DNA from: Bradyrhizobium prioriisuperbiae
GTDB taxonomy: Bacteria; Pseudomonadota; Alphaproteobacteria; Rhizobiales; Xanthobacteraceae
DNA: 64,000 nt
Assembly (NCBI RefSeq): GCF_032397745.1
Contig: NZ_CP135921.1
Location: 2,604,001-2,668,000 of the forward strand
Direction of reading: 5' to 3'
A program made the position numbers and the translations under genes. Below are positions 35,570-45,298 of this stretch, piece by piece. Numbering within the stretch: position 1 is the stretch's first letter; every line of letters starts with the position of its first letter. The notes under the pieces were generated by a model. The model saw nothing but the letters and a program-made list of their open reading frames with translations, was not told the DNA's origin and made no database searches.

Positions 35570-36646
35570 ATGCCGCACCGCTCAGGCCGCCGCCTTCATT
35601 ACAGTGTGGTCGGCCTCGTTCTGCTGGCAATCTCGGTGATTCCGGCTGCGCTGATGCCGGTCTTCCTGGTGCAGGCGCAGGTGTCCTCTCCATCGCCGCC
35701 CCCGACCGCGCCCGGTCCGGTCGCGATCGAGGTGGGCGCGCGTCCCATCGCTTATTTCGACCAGCGCGATTCGAGCCGGGTGCGGTTCGGATCGCTGGAG
35801 TTCGTCAGCGGCGTGGCCCTGACGTCCTCGTTTCGCGGCTTCGGCGGATTGTCCGGATTGCGGCTCGATGCCAAGGGCGAGCGCTTCACCGCGCTGAGCG
35901 ACAAGGGCGACTGGTTCACCGGGCGGCTGGTCTATCGCGGCAAGCAGCTCACCGGTTTGGCCGACGTGCAGACGGCGCCGATCCTGGGGCCCGATGGATT
36001 GCCGGTCGGCAAGCGTGGCTGGTTCGACACCGAGTCCCTCGCTGTGGATGGCGACACCGCCTATGTCGGCATCGAGCGGGTCAATCAGATCCTGCGTTTC
36101 GAGACCTTCGGGCGCGATGGCGTGCGCGCCCATGGCGAGCCCATCACCGCGCCGCCGGCGCTGCGCCGGCTGCCTTTCAATAAAGGCCTCGAATCGCTGG
36201 TCACGGTGCCGCGCAATCTGCCGCTCGGCGGCACGCTGATTGCGATCTCCGAGCGCGGGCTCGATCCCGGCGGCAACACCCTGGCGTTTCTGCTCGGCGG
36301 GCCGTCTCCCGGGCAGTTCACCATCCGCCGCACCAACGACTTCGACATCAGCGATGCGGCCATCCTCCCGTCCGGCGCGCTGCTGATCCTGGAACGCAAG
36401 TTCTCCGTCGTTGCCGGCGTCGGCATCCGCATCCGCCGGATTCCGTTGTCGTCCATCGTGCCGGACCGGCTGGTGGATGGCGCCGTGATCTTCGAGGCCG
36501 ATCTCGCCAACGAGGTCGACAACATGGAGGGCCTCGATGTGCACGAAACGCCGGAGGGCGACACCATTCTGACCATGGTCTCCGACGATAATTTTTCGCT
36601 GATCCAGCGCACGCTGCTGCTGCAGTTCAAGCTGGTCGAGCCGTAG
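35570..36646 (+). CDS. Esterase-like activity of phytase family protein, exported
   Basis: The 358-residue protein has an N-terminal hydrophobic segment (YSVVGLVLLAISVIPAALMPVFLVQA) acting as signal or anchor, then a beta-propeller-like domain of the phytase-esterase family (PF13449 type). Typical strands include GGLSGLRLDAKGERFTALSDKGDWF, GWFDTESLAVDGDTAYVGIER and NKGLESLVTVPR, ending with DNMEGLDVHE. Members are found in the periplasm; the enzymatic activity is mostly unproven. It starts five bases after the cobT stop, so it is probably co-transcribed, although no role in cobalamin synthesis is evident. Confidence 0.85.
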   Translation: MPHRSGRRLHYSVVGLVLLAISVIPAALMPVFLVQAQVSSPSPPPTAPGPVAIEVGARPIAYFDQRDSSRVRFGSLEFVSGVALTSSFRGFGGLSGLRLDAKGERFTALSDKGDWFTGRLVYRGKQLTGLADVQTAPILGPDGLPVGKRGWFDTESLAVDGDTAYVGIERVNQILRFETFGRDGVRAHGEPITAPPALRRLPFNKGLESLVTVPRNLPLGGTLIAISERGLDPGGNTLAFLLGGPSPGQFTIRRTNDFDISDAAILPSGALLILERKFSVVAGVGIRIRRIPLSSIVPDRLVDGAVIFEADLANEVDNMEGLDVHETPEGDTILTMVSDDNFSLIQRTLLLQFKLVEP

Positions 36647-36680
36647 CGCACAATTGAGCGATGCCCCGGCCGTGCACGGC

Positions 36681-38357
36681 TCAAGCTGCGCGGACCGTGG
36701 CGAGGAATTTTTGCACCTCGGCGCGCAGGTTCTCCGCCTGCTCGGCGAGTTCGGTCGACGCGGTCAGAACCTGCGCGGCGCCGGCTCCGGTCTCTTCCGC
36801 GGCCCGGGCGACGCCGGACATGTTCGACGTCACTTCTCCGGTGCCGACCGATGCCTGGGAGACCGAGTCCACGATTTCGTGGGTGGCGGCATTCTGCTGC
36901 TCGACGGCCGAGGCGATGGCCGAGGTGGCCTGGTTGATCCCGGCGATGGTGCCGGAGATGCCGCCGATCGCCTGGGTGGCCTTTTCGGTCGAGCCTTGGA
37001 TCGCCGTGATCTTCGCCGTGATTTCGGTCGTTGCCCGCGCGGTCTGGTTGGCGAGCTCCTTGACCTCGGCCGCCACCACGGCGAAGCCCCGGCCAGCCTC
37101 GCCGGCGCGGGCCGCCTCGATCGTCGCGTTGAGCGCGAGCAGGTTGGTCTGCGCGGCGAGCTTCGAAATCGTTTCGACGATGCCGCCGATGCTCGCGGCA
37201 ACCTCCGTCAGCTCAGACACCAGATGGGCGGTGCTCTCGGCTTCCGTCACGGCGGCCTTGGACATGTCGGCCGAACGCGCGACCTGGCCGCGGATCTCGT
37301 GGACGGAGAGGCTCAGCTCTCTGGCCGAGGTCGCGACAGCCGCGACATTGGTCGAGGCTTCCGTCGCCGCCGCCGTGACCGAGGTTGACTGCGCCGTAGT
37401 CTCCTGCGCCGACGACGTCAATTGCGAGGCGGTCGCCTGCATCTCGGTGGCCGCCGAAGAAACCATCTGCACGACGCCGCCGACCGCGCGTTCGAATTGC
37501 GCGGCGAGATCGAGCATCGCCTGTTTGCGCTCGGCGGTGGCGCGGTCTTCCTGCTGTTTCTGGACCGCGGCCCAATCGGCGATGCGGACCGCGTTTTCCT
37601 CGAAGGCCCGCGCCATGTCGCCGACCTCGTCCTCGCGCGAGGTGCCCGAGATCCTGGTGTCGGTCGCGCCGCGCGCGATGGCCTGCATCGCCGCCGTCAT
37701 GCCGCGAATCGGTCGGGCAATCGTCAGCATCGAGAACACCGCCGAGCCGAGCAAGGTGAGGATGACAGCCGCGCCGAACACAAGCCCAATGATGGCGGCC
37801 CGGCTGATCGCGTCGGACGAGGCCTCGCGGGCTTCGCTGGCAAGGCTCCGTGCCTCTGCGAGCGATGCATCGGTCATTCTGACGAGTTGCTGGCGCGTCG
37901 TGATGAATTCGTCATCATTGCGCGCCGCCATGTAGGCCTCGTCGATCAGCTTCTTGCCCTGTTCGAACCTGAAGGCGCGGGCCAGTCTCATCGCGCCTTC
38001 GCCGAATCTCCCCAAGGTGGTCTGGATGTCCCGCAGTCCGGCCGGGTTTGCCGCGATGCCGATCGACGCGGCCAGGCCGTCCTGGCCCGAGGCGATCGTC
38101 GACTTGATCGTGTCGGCGGCCTCCCGCAATTTTTCCGGTGTGTCGGCGAGACGGATGTTGCGCACCGCGACCTGGACCGTGGTCAGTGACAGTCTGGCAT
38201 TCTGCACGCCCTCGAGGATCGTCTGTTCACGGGTCAGGGCTGCGTTGGCCGCGGTGATGCTCCGGTTGCCGATCCATTGATTGGCAAGCATGCCGGTGAC
38301 CAGCACGATACCGAGACCTGAGAAGAGTGCGAGTTTGGTGCCAATCGATAGGCGCAT
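36681..38357 (-). CDS. Methyl-accepting chemotaxis protein
   Basis: The 558-residue protein has a first transmembrane helix at about residues 7-25 ([18 protein letters not shown]), a helical ligand-binding region of about 165 residues resembling a four-helix bundle, and a second span near 190-215. A HAMP domain follows ([16 protein letters not shown]), then the signalling domain with the conserved tip region around [20 protein letters not shown]. Sensors like this feed CheA and CheW. The ligand is unknown. ATG 38357 is preferred because AAGG lies just upstream and the first span follows directly. Confidence 0.94.
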   Translation of the reverse strand: MRLSIGTKLALFSGLGIVLVTGMLANQWIGNRSITAANAALTREQTILEGVQNARLSLTTVQVAVRNIRLADTPEKLREAADTIKSTIASGQDGLAASIGIAANPAGLRDIQTTLGRFGEGAMRLARAFRFEQGKKLIDEAYMAARNDDEFITTRQQLVRMTDASLAEARSLASEAREASSDAISRAAIIGLVFGAAVILTLLGSAVFSMLTIARPIRGMTAAMQAIARGATDTRISGTSREDEVGDMARAFEENAVRIADWAAVQKQQEDRATAERKQAMLDLAAQFERAVGGVVQMVSSAATEMQATASQLTSSAQETTAQSTSVTAAATEASTNVAAVATSARELSLSVHEIRGQVARSADMSKAAVTEAESTAHLVSELTEVAASIGGIVETISKLAAQTNLLALNATIEAARAGEAGRGFAVVAAEVKELANQTARATTEITAKITAIQGSTEKATQAIGGISGTIAGINQATSAIASAVEQQNAATHEIVDSVSQASVGTGEVTSNMSGVARAAEETGAGAAQVLTASTELAEQAENLRAEVQKFLATVRAA

Positions 38358-38672
38358 TGCCTTGACCTCAAGAATGTGCGGCGCTGCATCGCTGTGATGT
38401 GGTGGGTGACGATTGTTCGGTCGCAGCCCCATTGACCGAGAATTTCAATCTTCATCGCAGGGGTAAAATATCGGTTAGGAGTCGCGTTGCAGCGGGCTCT
38501 TTTCGCGAAGAACCGGACTGACATCCGCGTGATGGACGCGCGTTTCGAAACTACCGACATTGTGGGCGCGATGCTGATGAATTGCTGAGCAATGCGACGC
38601 GCATCATGCGACATTCGCATGATGCGCGTCGTGATCAGCGCCCCGTCGTCTGGTCTTTGTCTTTGATGTCGC
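38358..38672. other. Intergenic region between the chemoreceptor and the class V PLP enzyme
   Basis: 315 bases upstream of the chemoreceptor start and downstream of the PLP-enzyme stop, both on the minus strand. It contains a perfect 17-base inverted repeat (38595-38631) and a shorter dyad ATTGCTGAGCAAT at 38581. No coding frame looks real. Confidence 0.6.
38595..38631. repeat. Perfect 17-base inverted repeat with 3-base loop
   Basis: CGACGCGCATCATGCGA is followed by CAT and its exact reverse complement. It lies 42 bases after the PLP-enzyme stop and could be a terminator, though it lacks a U-run, or a regulator site, since it holds GCATSATGC twice. The same GCATGATGC occurs at 43244, upstream of the transporter operon. 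Confidence 0.7.
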
Positions 38673-39902
38673 TTAGCTCGCGTTGCGCCAGCGCGCCCGG
38701 CGCAACGCAAGCGACATCGCTTCGAGGAAGCGATCAATCTCCGCCTCGCTGGTGTAGGCATGAGGAGCGATGCGATTCACCGCCGAAAGGCCGCGGGCTT
38801 CCAGGTCGGCCAGGGCATATTGGCGATCGACGATCGCGGTGGCGATATTGGCCTCGGCGAGATGCCGGTTTAGTTCCGCCGGAGCCAGCGTCTCCGCCGC
38901 GAAGGTGAGAAAGGCGGGGTCGGCCTCGATCCGTTCAAACACCCTGATGTCCGCGATCGCCGAGAGGCCGGCGTGAAGCCGGGCCAGCCGCGCGCGAATC
39001 ACGTCGCGGATATTCTCGACACCGTGCCGCAGTGCGTGCTCGACGGCGGCGCCGAGGCCGAGCCGTCCGGCGACGGCGAATTCAAACGTTTCGAAGCGCA
39101 GCGCGTCGGTCCGCGTGGCGTATTGGTCCGTCGCGGTCCATGCGGAGCCGGCCTGGCTCAGGATCGGCGGATCGCCGAGACGCTCCAGTGCGCGATCGGA
39201 CAGCGCCATCATCGCCTCGCCGCGGGGGCCCCGCAGCCACTTGCGGCTCGGCGCGACCATGACGTCGGCGCCGGTGCTTGTGATCCCCAGCGGCATCTGG
39301 CCGACGGCTTGTGCCGCGTCGACGAACAGCAGGCACTGCTCCGGACGCGGCAGCGCGGCAATCGCTTCAACCGGCTGGCGCACGCCCGATCCGCTCGCCA
39401 CCACCGGCAGGCAGATCGCGGCCGTGCGTTCGTCGATCAGGGCTGCGGCGCGTTCGACATCGATTTGGCCGGAGCGCTCGTCGACCGGCATGACGTCGAT
39501 GGCAATCGTGCCGGCCCGCCGCTGCTTCAGCAGGTTCAGCAGATTGCCGGCCCATTCCGATCGCGCGACCAGAATCCGGGCGTTGCGGCGCAGCGGCATC
39601 GCCAGGAAGGCCATCGCCCAGAGATGGCTGGCGCTGCCGCCAAATGCGATGTTGTGTGGCCGGCACTGCAGCATATCAGCGACATTGGTCCGTACCGCGT
39701 CGAGGCGTTCGCGCACCTGCGCCGCCGCCCAGTGTGGGCCGACGCTCGCTTCCCGTCCCAGGTGTTCGATCACCGTCTCGGTGACGATGCGCGGAGGCAG
39801 TCCGGCGCCTGCCGCGTTGAGATGCACGACGTTCGAAACGCCGGATGTCTGCGCGCGAAACGATCCCGCGTCGAGCGGCGTGCGTGGGGTGGCGATGCGC
39901 AT
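38673..39902 (-). CDS. Class V aminotransferase-fold PLP enzyme (cysteine desulfurase / EgtE-like)
   Basis: The 409-residue protein has the fold type I class V pattern. It has VVHLNAAGAGLPPRIVTETV, HNIAFGGSASHLWAMAF, then CLLFVDAAQAVGQMPLGI and the PLP-binding Lys in VMVAPSRKWLRGPRG. Relatives include cysteine desulfurases, isopenicillin-N epimerase-like enzymes and the ergothioneine enzyme EgtE. No partner gene decides between them. It is the last gene of an operon with a polar-amino-acid ABC transporter, so it most likely acts on the imported compound. Confidence 0.88.
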   Translation of the reverse strand: MRIATPRTPLDAGSFRAQTSGVSNVVHLNAAGAGLPPRIVTETVIEHLGREASVGPHWAAAQVRERLDAVRTNVADMLQCRPHNIAFGGSASHLWAMAFLAMPLRRNARILVARSEWAGNLLNLLKQRRAGTIAIDVMPVDERSGQIDVERAAALIDERTAAICLPVVASGSGVRQPVEAIAALPRPEQCLLFVDAAQAVGQMPLGITSTGADVMVAPSRKWLRGPRGEAMMALSDRALERLGDPPILSQAGSAWTATDQYATRTDALRFETFEFAVAGRLGLGAAVEHALRHGVENIRDVIRARLARLHAGLSAIADIRVFERIEADPAFLTFAAETLAPAELNRHLAEANIATAIVDRQYALADLEARGLSAVNRIAPHAYTSEAEIDRFLEAMSLALRRARWRNAS

Positions 39903-39969
39903 GGTCGGTTTCTCTCCTTGGTGGTCGACTGGTTGATCAGATCGCAACGGTTCCCGTTGGCTTTTCTTG

Positions 39970-40764
39970 TTATTGGCGCAGGATCTTGGACAGGAAGGTG
40001 CGCGCGCGGTCCGTCGCAGGCTCGGCGAAGAAAGTTTGCGCCGCCGCCTGCTCGAGAATGCGTCCGCCGTCCATGAACACCACGCGGTGCGCCACATGGC
40101 GCGCAAAACCCATTTCGTGAGTCACGACCATCATGGTCATGCCGTCCCGCGCGAGCTCGGTCATGACGTCGAGCACTTCGCTGATCGTCTCGGGATCGAG
40201 CGCCGACGTCGGCTCGTCGAACAGCATCGCGATCGGGTCCATGGCGAGCGCCCGGGCGATCGCCGCACGCTGCTGCTGGCCGCCCGAAAGTTCGCTCGGA
40301 AGCCGATCGGCCTTGTCGCCGAGGCCGACGCGGCGCAGCAGTGCCATCGCCTTGTCGGAGGCCTCCGATGTCGTCCGCCCCAGCACCCTGATCGGCGCGA
40401 GCGTGATGTTCCGCATGATCGACAGATGCGGATAGAGCTCGAAATGCTGGAACACCATGCCGATCCGGCTCCTGAGCCGGGTCAGGTCGGTCCGGCGGTC
40501 GCCGACCGCGGTGCCGTCCACGTCGATCGATCCGGCCTGGAAGCGTTCGAGACCGTTCACGCATTTGAGCAGGGTCGATTTGCCCGAGCCGGATGGTCCG
40601 CACACCACCACCACTTCGCCCTTGCGGACGGTCATGGAGCAGTCGTTGAGGACCTCGACGCTGCCGTAGGCCTTCGAGACTCCCTCGATCGCGATCACGA
40701 CCGGCCGCTCCGTCCAGACCTTCGAGACCTGGTGCTGATGCAGGTGCAGGATCGGGACGGTCAT
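39970..40764 (-). CDS. Polar amino acid ABC transporter ATP-binding protein (GlnQ/GltL type)
   Basis: The 264-residue protein is the ATPase of an amino-acid importer. It has Walker A GPSGSGKST, the Q-loop GMVFQHFELYPHLSIMRN, signature LSGGQQQRAAIARAL, Walker B AMLFDEPTSALDPE and the switch VTHEMGFA. The NITLAPIRV text is typical of the glutamine/glutamate branch. About 25 extra residues precede the usual start of the domain. ATG overlaps the end of the permease gene by four bases. The PLP enzyme follows 67 bases downstream. Confidence 0.95.
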   Translation of the reverse strand: MTVPILHLHQHQVSKVWTERPVVIAIEGVSKAYGSVEVLNDCSMTVRKGEVVVVCGPSGSGKSTLLKCVNGLERFQAGSIDVDGTAVGDRRTDLTRLRSRIGMVFQHFELYPHLSIMRNITLAPIRVLGRTTSEASDKAMALLRRVGLGDKADRLPSELSGGQQQRAAIARALAMDPIAMLFDEPTSALDPETISEVLDVMTELARDGMTMMVVTHEMGFARHVAHRVVFMDGGRILEQAAAQTFFAEPATDRARTFLSKILRQ

Positions 40765-41444
40765 CGGCTCACCATGGTTCTCTTGAGCAACTGGACGGAT
40801 TGGGAGGCGGTGAAGCAGAGCGCGAAATAGACCGCCGTCGCGAACAGATAGAACGCGACCAGATGGCCTTCGCGGTTTGCCGTGACCGACACCGCGGTCA
40901 TGAAATCGTGCAGGCCGACCACGTAGACAAGCGAGGTGTCCTGGAACAAAGCGATGCTCTGCGACAAAAGGATCGGGGTCATCTTGCGGAACGCCTGCGG
41001 CAGGATCACGAACCGATAGGCCTGCAGCGGTCTGAGGCCCGACGCCGCGGCCGCCGCCAGTTGCTGCCTGGAGACGCTCTGGATGCCGGCCCGGATGATC
41101 TCGGAGTAATAGGCCGCCTCGAAGATGGTGAAGGCGACCAGCGCCGACGTGAACGCGCCGATCGGGCGGCCGGTCGCCAGCGGGATCAGCAGGTAGAACC
41201 AGAAGATCACCATGATCAGCGGAACCGATCGCAGCCCGTTGACATAGGCGGTTGCGAACGCCGCGACCGGCCGCGATCCGGCGATCCGCATGACGGCGAG
41301 CGTTGCGCCGAGCGCGATGCCGCCCGTCATCGCCAGCAACAGCAGGCAGAAGCTCGTCCACAGGCCGTCCCAGAGGAACGGCATCGCGCTTGCGATGATC
41401 TCGGGATCGATGTTGCCCATGAGGGGGCCGATGATGCTGTTCAT
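40761..41444 (-). CDS. Amino acid ABC transporter permease (second)
   Basis: The 227-residue protein has several hydrophobic spans and the His/Glu/Gln/polar family pattern FWFYLLIPLATGRPIG then AFTIFEAAYYSEIIRAGIQSVSRQQLAAAAASGL, which contains the EAA-loop for contact with the ATPase. It pairs with the permease at 41447 to form a heterodimeric channel, as in GltJ/GltK. It starts three bases after the end of that gene and overlaps the ATPase gene, so the order is a tight operon. Confidence 0.94.
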   Translation of the reverse strand: MNSIIGPLMGNIDPEIIASAMPFLWDGLWTSFCLLLLAMTGGIALGATLAVMRIAGSRPVAAFATAYVNGLRSVPLIMVIFWFYLLIPLATGRPIGAFTSALVAFTIFEAAYYSEIIRAGIQSVSRQQLAAAAASGLRPLQAYRFVILPQAFRKMTPILLSQSIALFQDTSLVYVVGLHDFMTAVSVTANREGHLVAFYLFATAVYFALCFTASQSVQLLKRTMVSR

Positions 41445-41446
41445 GC

Positions 41447-42163
41447 TCAGGCCCGCACCATCAGGCCCGGGATCGCGATCCGGCGTTCGAGCGCGCGCAT
41501 GACGACGATCGCCGTCATGGTCAGAGCGACATAGGTCAGGGTCGCGGCGGTGAAGGCTTCGATGCCGTGGAATGTCGCGCTTTCGATCTGGCGGCTCTGG
41601 CCGGTCAGCTCCAGCAGCCCGATCGTGAGCGCCAGCGAGGAATTCTTGACGATGTTGAGAAACTCGGAGGTGAGCGGCGGCAGCACATAGCGCGCGGCCA
41701 CCGGCAGCAGCACATGGCGATAGCTTTGCAGCACCGTCAGGCCGCTGGCGGCGGCGGCCATCGCTTGTCCGCGGCCCACCGCCTCAATGCCGGCGCGGAT
41801 CTGCTCGGCGACCCGGGCCGCCGTGAACAGGCCGAGACCGATGGCGGCGGTCCAGTATTCCGGCAGCGGAAGGTCGCGCTTGATCCAGTGGCCGATCGTC
41901 TCGGGAAGCAGCTCGGGAACGACGAAGTACCAGAGGAACAACTGCAGCAGCAGCGGCACGTTGCGGAACGCCTCGACATAGGCGGTGCCGATGATGCGCG
42001 CCGTCCGGCTCGGCAGCGTCCTGAGCACCCCGATGGCGAAGCCGACGATCAGCGCGATCGCCCATGCCGTGACGGCGACGAGCAGGGTCCACGCCAGCCC
42101 GGAGATCATCCAACCGAGATACGGTTCGGAGACGAGCACGCTCCAATCCCAGCGATAGCTCAT
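41447..42163 (-). CDS. Amino acid ABC transporter permease (first)
   Basis: The 238-residue protein starts MSYRWDWSVLVSEPYLGWMISGLAWTL, typical of GltJ-like permeases. It has VEAFRNVPLLLQLFLWYFVVP and the EAA-loop QIRAGIEAVGRGQAMAAAASGL. It should span the membrane about five times. The ATG at 42163 overlaps the binding-protein stop by four bases. A longer frame from 42235 would intrude into the binding-protein gene without family support. Confidence 0.94.
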   Translation of the reverse strand: MSYRWDWSVLVSEPYLGWMISGLAWTLLVAVTAWAIALIVGFAIGVLRTLPSRTARIIGTAYVEAFRNVPLLLQLFLWYFVVPELLPETIGHWIKRDLPLPEYWTAAIGLGLFTAARVAEQIRAGIEAVGRGQAMAAAASGLTVLQSYRHVLLPVAARYVLPPLTSEFLNIVKNSSLALTIGLLELTGQSRQIESATFHGIEAFTAATLTYVALTMTAIVVMRALERRIAIPGLMVRA

Positions 42164-43047
42164 TTCGGCAAGGCCTGGATCGCGAACGCGGTCTTGAGTT
42201 CGGGCTCGATCTCGATGCCGAGCGGCCCGAACCATTTCTCATAGAGCTTTTCCGCCTCGGGCGAGCGGAACGCGTCGGCGAAGGCGCGCTTCACCAGCAG
42301 CGAGAACTCCAGGTCGCCCCGCTGCATCATGGCGGAATAGGGGTCGTAGGTGAGCAGGCGCCCGATCACCTTGAGCGAGCCCTTGGGCTGCGCCTTGGTC
42401 GCCGCGAACACCTTGATCTGGCCGCCATCGGCCGCGAAGCCGTCGACCCGGTCGTTGGCGACGAGCAGGGCGCCTTCGCCGAGATCCTTCGCATAGACGA
42501 GCTCGATGCCGAGCTTCTGGGTCTCGTTGAGCGCACGCAGCGACTGCTCGTTGCTCGAGCCCTGCAGCACCGCCACCCGCTTTCCCTTGAGGTCCTCGAC
42601 CTCCTTCGCGCCACTGGCCGTCTTTACCAGCACCTGGGTGCCGGTGATGTAGAAGATCGGCGAGAACTCCACCTGCTCCTGCCGCGCCAGCGTGTTGGTG
42701 GTCGTTCCACATTCGAGATCGATCGTGCCGTTGGCGACCAGCGGAATCCGGTTCATGGTGTTGATCGGCACGTATTTGATGTCGAGGTCGGGCTTGCCGA
42801 GGCGCGCCTTCACGGCCTCGACCACTTTCATGCACAGATCGATCGAATAGCCTTCCACGCGCTGGTCGCGGTTGATGAAGGAGTAGGGGGCCGACGCCTC
42901 CCGATGGCCGATCGTGATGGCGTTGCGCTCCGCAATCCGCTTCAGGATCGGGCTGTCGCCCGGGCCGGCCGCCATCGCCGGGACCGCTATCGCCGCTGCG
43001 CCAACCAGGCCAAAGACGACGCGACGCGACAAGCTTCCGTTTTGCAT
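42160..43047 (-). CDS. Amino acid ABC transporter substrate-binding protein (GltI-like)
   Basis: The 295-residue protein has a twin-arginine-like or Sec signal (SRRVVFGLVGAAAIAVPAMAA) and the type 2 binding-protein fold. It contains GHREASAPYSFINRDQRVEGYSIDLC, GTIDLECGTTTNT, LKGKRVAVLQGSSNEQSL and YDPYSAMMQRGD. The DLECGTTTNT segment is typical of glutamate/aspartate-type receptors. The AAGGAG ribosome site touches the ATG at 43053 directly and lies six bases before ATG 43047, so 43047 is the real start. This is the first gene of the operon, and the LysR gene diverges from it. Confidence 0.94.
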   Translation of the reverse strand: MQNGSLSRRVVFGLVGAAAIAVPAMAAGPGDSPILKRIAERNAITIGHREASAPYSFINRDQRVEGYSIDLCMKVVEAVKARLGKPDLDIKYVPINTMNRIPLVANGTIDLECGTTTNTLARQEQVEFSPIFYITGTQVLVKTASGAKEVEDLKGKRVAVLQGSSNEQSLRALNETQKLGIELVYAKDLGEGALLVANDRVDGFAADGGQIKVFAATKAQPKGSLKVIGRLLTYDPYSAMMQRGDLEFSLLVKRAFADAFRSPEAEKLYEKWFGPLGIEIEPELKTAFAIQALPK

Positions 43048-43321
43048 GAGCATCTCCTTGAGCGAGGGCAGCCGCCATCATTCGCCGCGCCGGCGCGAAG
43101 CCGGCGGCGTGACTAGAATTTCCTGCGTAATGTCGTGCACTTGGCCGGTCGCCTGAACCGACGACCGTATTGAACCAAAATGACGCTAGCCGTCGTTGCC
43201 GTCCCGCGCCAATGCCGATCGCTTGGACTGCGATGCGGAATTCGCATGATGCGCCGCGGGAACAACGTGTCATCATCGTGACAAGGCGGCGGTCTCGCGC
43301 CGTCGACTTCGGAGCGGTTGG

Positions 43322-44311
43322 ATGCTCGATATTCGTTGGCTTGAAGACCTCATTGTCATCGCCGAGACCCGCAACATCACCAGGGCGGCGGAATTGCGCA
43401 ACGTCACCCAGTCCGGTCTCAGCCGCCGGATCCAGTCGCTCGAGCATTGGGTCGGCGCGCCCCTGATCGACCGCCGGCGCACCCCGCTCGATCTGACCGA
43501 CGCCGGTCACAAGCTGCTCGCTGTCGCGCATGAAGCGCTGGGAGGGCTCCACGGCGTCCGGCGCGCCATTCGCGAGGATCAGAACGAGCGCCTGCGCAGC
43601 ATCCGGTTCGCCGCTCCGCATATCCTGTCGGTGACCTTCTTTCCGCGCTGGATCTCGGCGGTCCAGGCCCGGCTCGGCTCGACCCGCCTGTCGGTCACGT
43701 CGGACAATCTCCCGGGCTGCATCAGCCTGCTCGAGGAAGGCGCGGTCGACTTCGTGGTCTGTCTGGTCGATTCCGATGGCGCGATCTTCAGGCGGGCGGG
43801 CCGCCCGATCGAAGGCCGCACTTCGATCTCGATCGGCAAGGAAAGGCTCATTCCGCTCTCGGCGCCGGCCTCCGACGGCAGCCCGCTGCATCGGCTCGAT
43901 CGCGGCCCGCGGTCGTCGACCTCCTATCTGTCCTACAGCCCCGAATGCTCGCTCGGATGGGCGGTCGAAGGATTGATCGCGCGCCGGCCCGATCTGATGC
44001 AACTGCACAGTCTCTACGACAACTCGCTGGCCGACGGTCTTCGCACCATGGCGCTTGCGGGGCTCGGGGTGGCGTGGCTTCCGCTCACCACCACCCATAA
44101 CGACATCATCCGCGGCAAGCTGGTGCGGACCGGCGATCCCTCCGCCGCGATCGATCTCGACATTCGCCTCTATCGCCCCGCGCACAGGCTGGCGAAGAAA
44201 GCCGAAGAGCTGTGGACGCGGCTGACCACCGACGGTCTCGGAGCGCTGTTCTCGAATGGCGCGCTGCCGTCCGACACCACGGCCGCGATCTATACCGAGG
44301 ATGCGGTGTAG
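43322..44311 (+). CDS. LysR family transcriptional regulator (divergent from the amino-acid ABC operon)
   Basis: The 329-residue protein opens MLDIRWLEDLIVIAETRNITRAAELRNVTQ, with SGLSRRIQSLEHWVG as recognition helix. It continues into an effector domain with IRFAAPHILSVTFFPRWISAVQ. The C-terminal 25 residues after SNGALPSDTTAA extend beyond the usual family end. It diverges from the binding-protein gene across 274 bases that contain GCATGATGC, so it probably controls that transporter and the PLP enzyme. The dehydrogenase genes downstream are on the same strand after 256 bases. Confidence 0.92.
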   Translation: MLDIRWLEDLIVIAETRNITRAAELRNVTQSGLSRRIQSLEHWVGAPLIDRRRTPLDLTDAGHKLLAVAHEALGGLHGVRRAIREDQNERLRSIRFAAPHILSVTFFPRWISAVQARLGSTRLSVTSDNLPGCISLLEEGAVDFVVCLVDSDGAIFRRAGRPIEGRTSISIGKERLIPLSAPASDGSPLHRLDRGPRSSTSYLSYSPECSLGWAVEGLIARRPDLMQLHSLYDNSLADGLRTMALAGLGVAWLPLTTTHNDIIRGKLVRTGDPSAAIDLDIRLYRPAHRLAKKAEELWTRLTTDGLGALFSNGALPSDTTAAIYTEDAV

Positions 44312-44567
44312 CTTCAGCAGTAGAATCCCGCCGTCAAACGAGACAAGCGCAACGGTACGTGAGGGATCTCTGCCCAACGCAGCGCGTCGGGCGAGTCCCG
44401 TAAAAATCCATCGATTGCACGATCCGTTCGCGGATGATGGCGCGATCGTGGGCACGCTGCTTACGGATGCGAAGTCCTCATCATCGAATTCTCTTTCGGA
44501 ATTGGACAAATCTTCTTGCGCCGCAATAATTCCCGTATCGCAAACGCAGCATCACGGGACTGGGGCC

Positions 44568-45272
44568 ATGCTCGATCGTCGCGGGTTCATGTTGTCAGGC
44601 GGGGTTCTGGCCCTGACCCAAACGGATGCGACGGCGGCCGTCGATGCGGGGCCTGACAAGAGCAGCGCCGCGGCGCAGACAAGCGCTGCCGCCGAGCCGC
44701 TGTATGCGCTGACCGCGGGCGAAGCCGAAGTTCTGACCGCCGTGGTCGATGCCTTCATTCCCGCGGACGATCTGTCGCCGTCCGGATCGGACTGCGGCGT
44801 TGTGGTCTTCATCGATCGGCAGCTCGCCGGATCCTATGGCGCGGGCGCGCGGCTCTATCAGGACGGTCCGTTCCAGCCGAGCAACGGGCAGGTTCAGTTC
44901 GGTCCGCAATCGCCGCTGGCGCCGCTGCAGTTCATCCAGCTCGGCATTGCCGAACTCGACGCATGGTCGACGGCGAACAGTGGAACGCCGGTCAAGCAAC
45001 TGCCGAAGCCCGAGCTCAATGCCCTGCTGCAGCAGCTTGAGAGCGGCAAGATCGCGCTGCCGCGGATCGATGCCCGCGCGTTCTTCGGCGCGTTGCTGCA
45101 GCTTGCGATGGAAGGATTTTTTGCCGACCCGATCTATGGCGGCAACCGCGACAAGGCGTCGTGGCGGATGATCGGCTATCCCGGCTTGCCGGCGACCTAC
45201 GCCAAGGCAATCAGGCAATACCGCGGGCGCCGCTATCAGGCCGAGCCCCGGTCAATCGCCGACTTCCTCTGA
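44568..45272 (+). CDS. Gluconate 2-dehydrogenase subunit 3 family protein (small subunit)
   Basis: The 234-residue protein resembles the small subunit of membrane FAD dehydrogenases of the gluconate type. This subunit carries the signal that exports the flavoprotein partner. Family segments are LYALTAGEAEVLTAVVDAFIPADDLSPSG, VVFIDRQLAGSYGAG and EGFFADPIYGGNRDKASWRMIGYPG. The N-terminus has DRRGFMLSGG, a Tat-like RR motif with a weak hydrophobic part. ATG 44568 follows GGGG. The flavoprotein gene starts 26 bases after its stop, making an operon of three subunits. Confidence 0.9.
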   Translation: MLDRRGFMLSGGVLALTQTDATAAVDAGPDKSSAAAQTSAAAEPLYALTAGEAEVLTAVVDAFIPADDLSPSGSDCGVVVFIDRQLAGSYGAGARLYQDGPFQPSNGQVQFGPQSPLAPLQFIQLGIAELDAWSTANSGTPVKQLPKPELNALLQQLESGKIALPRIDARAFFGALLQLAMEGFFADPIYGGNRDKASWRMIGYPGLPATYAKAIRQYRGRRYQAEPRSIADFL

Positions 45273-45298
45273 CGGAATCGCGGATCGAGGAGGTTGAC

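Noticed and set aside
42239..44509. A 756-codon minus-strand frame covering the LysR gene and running into the binding-protein gene
   Set aside because: It is antisense to the LysR gene and a shifted frame of the binding-protein gene, both well supported. Its translation has no family features.
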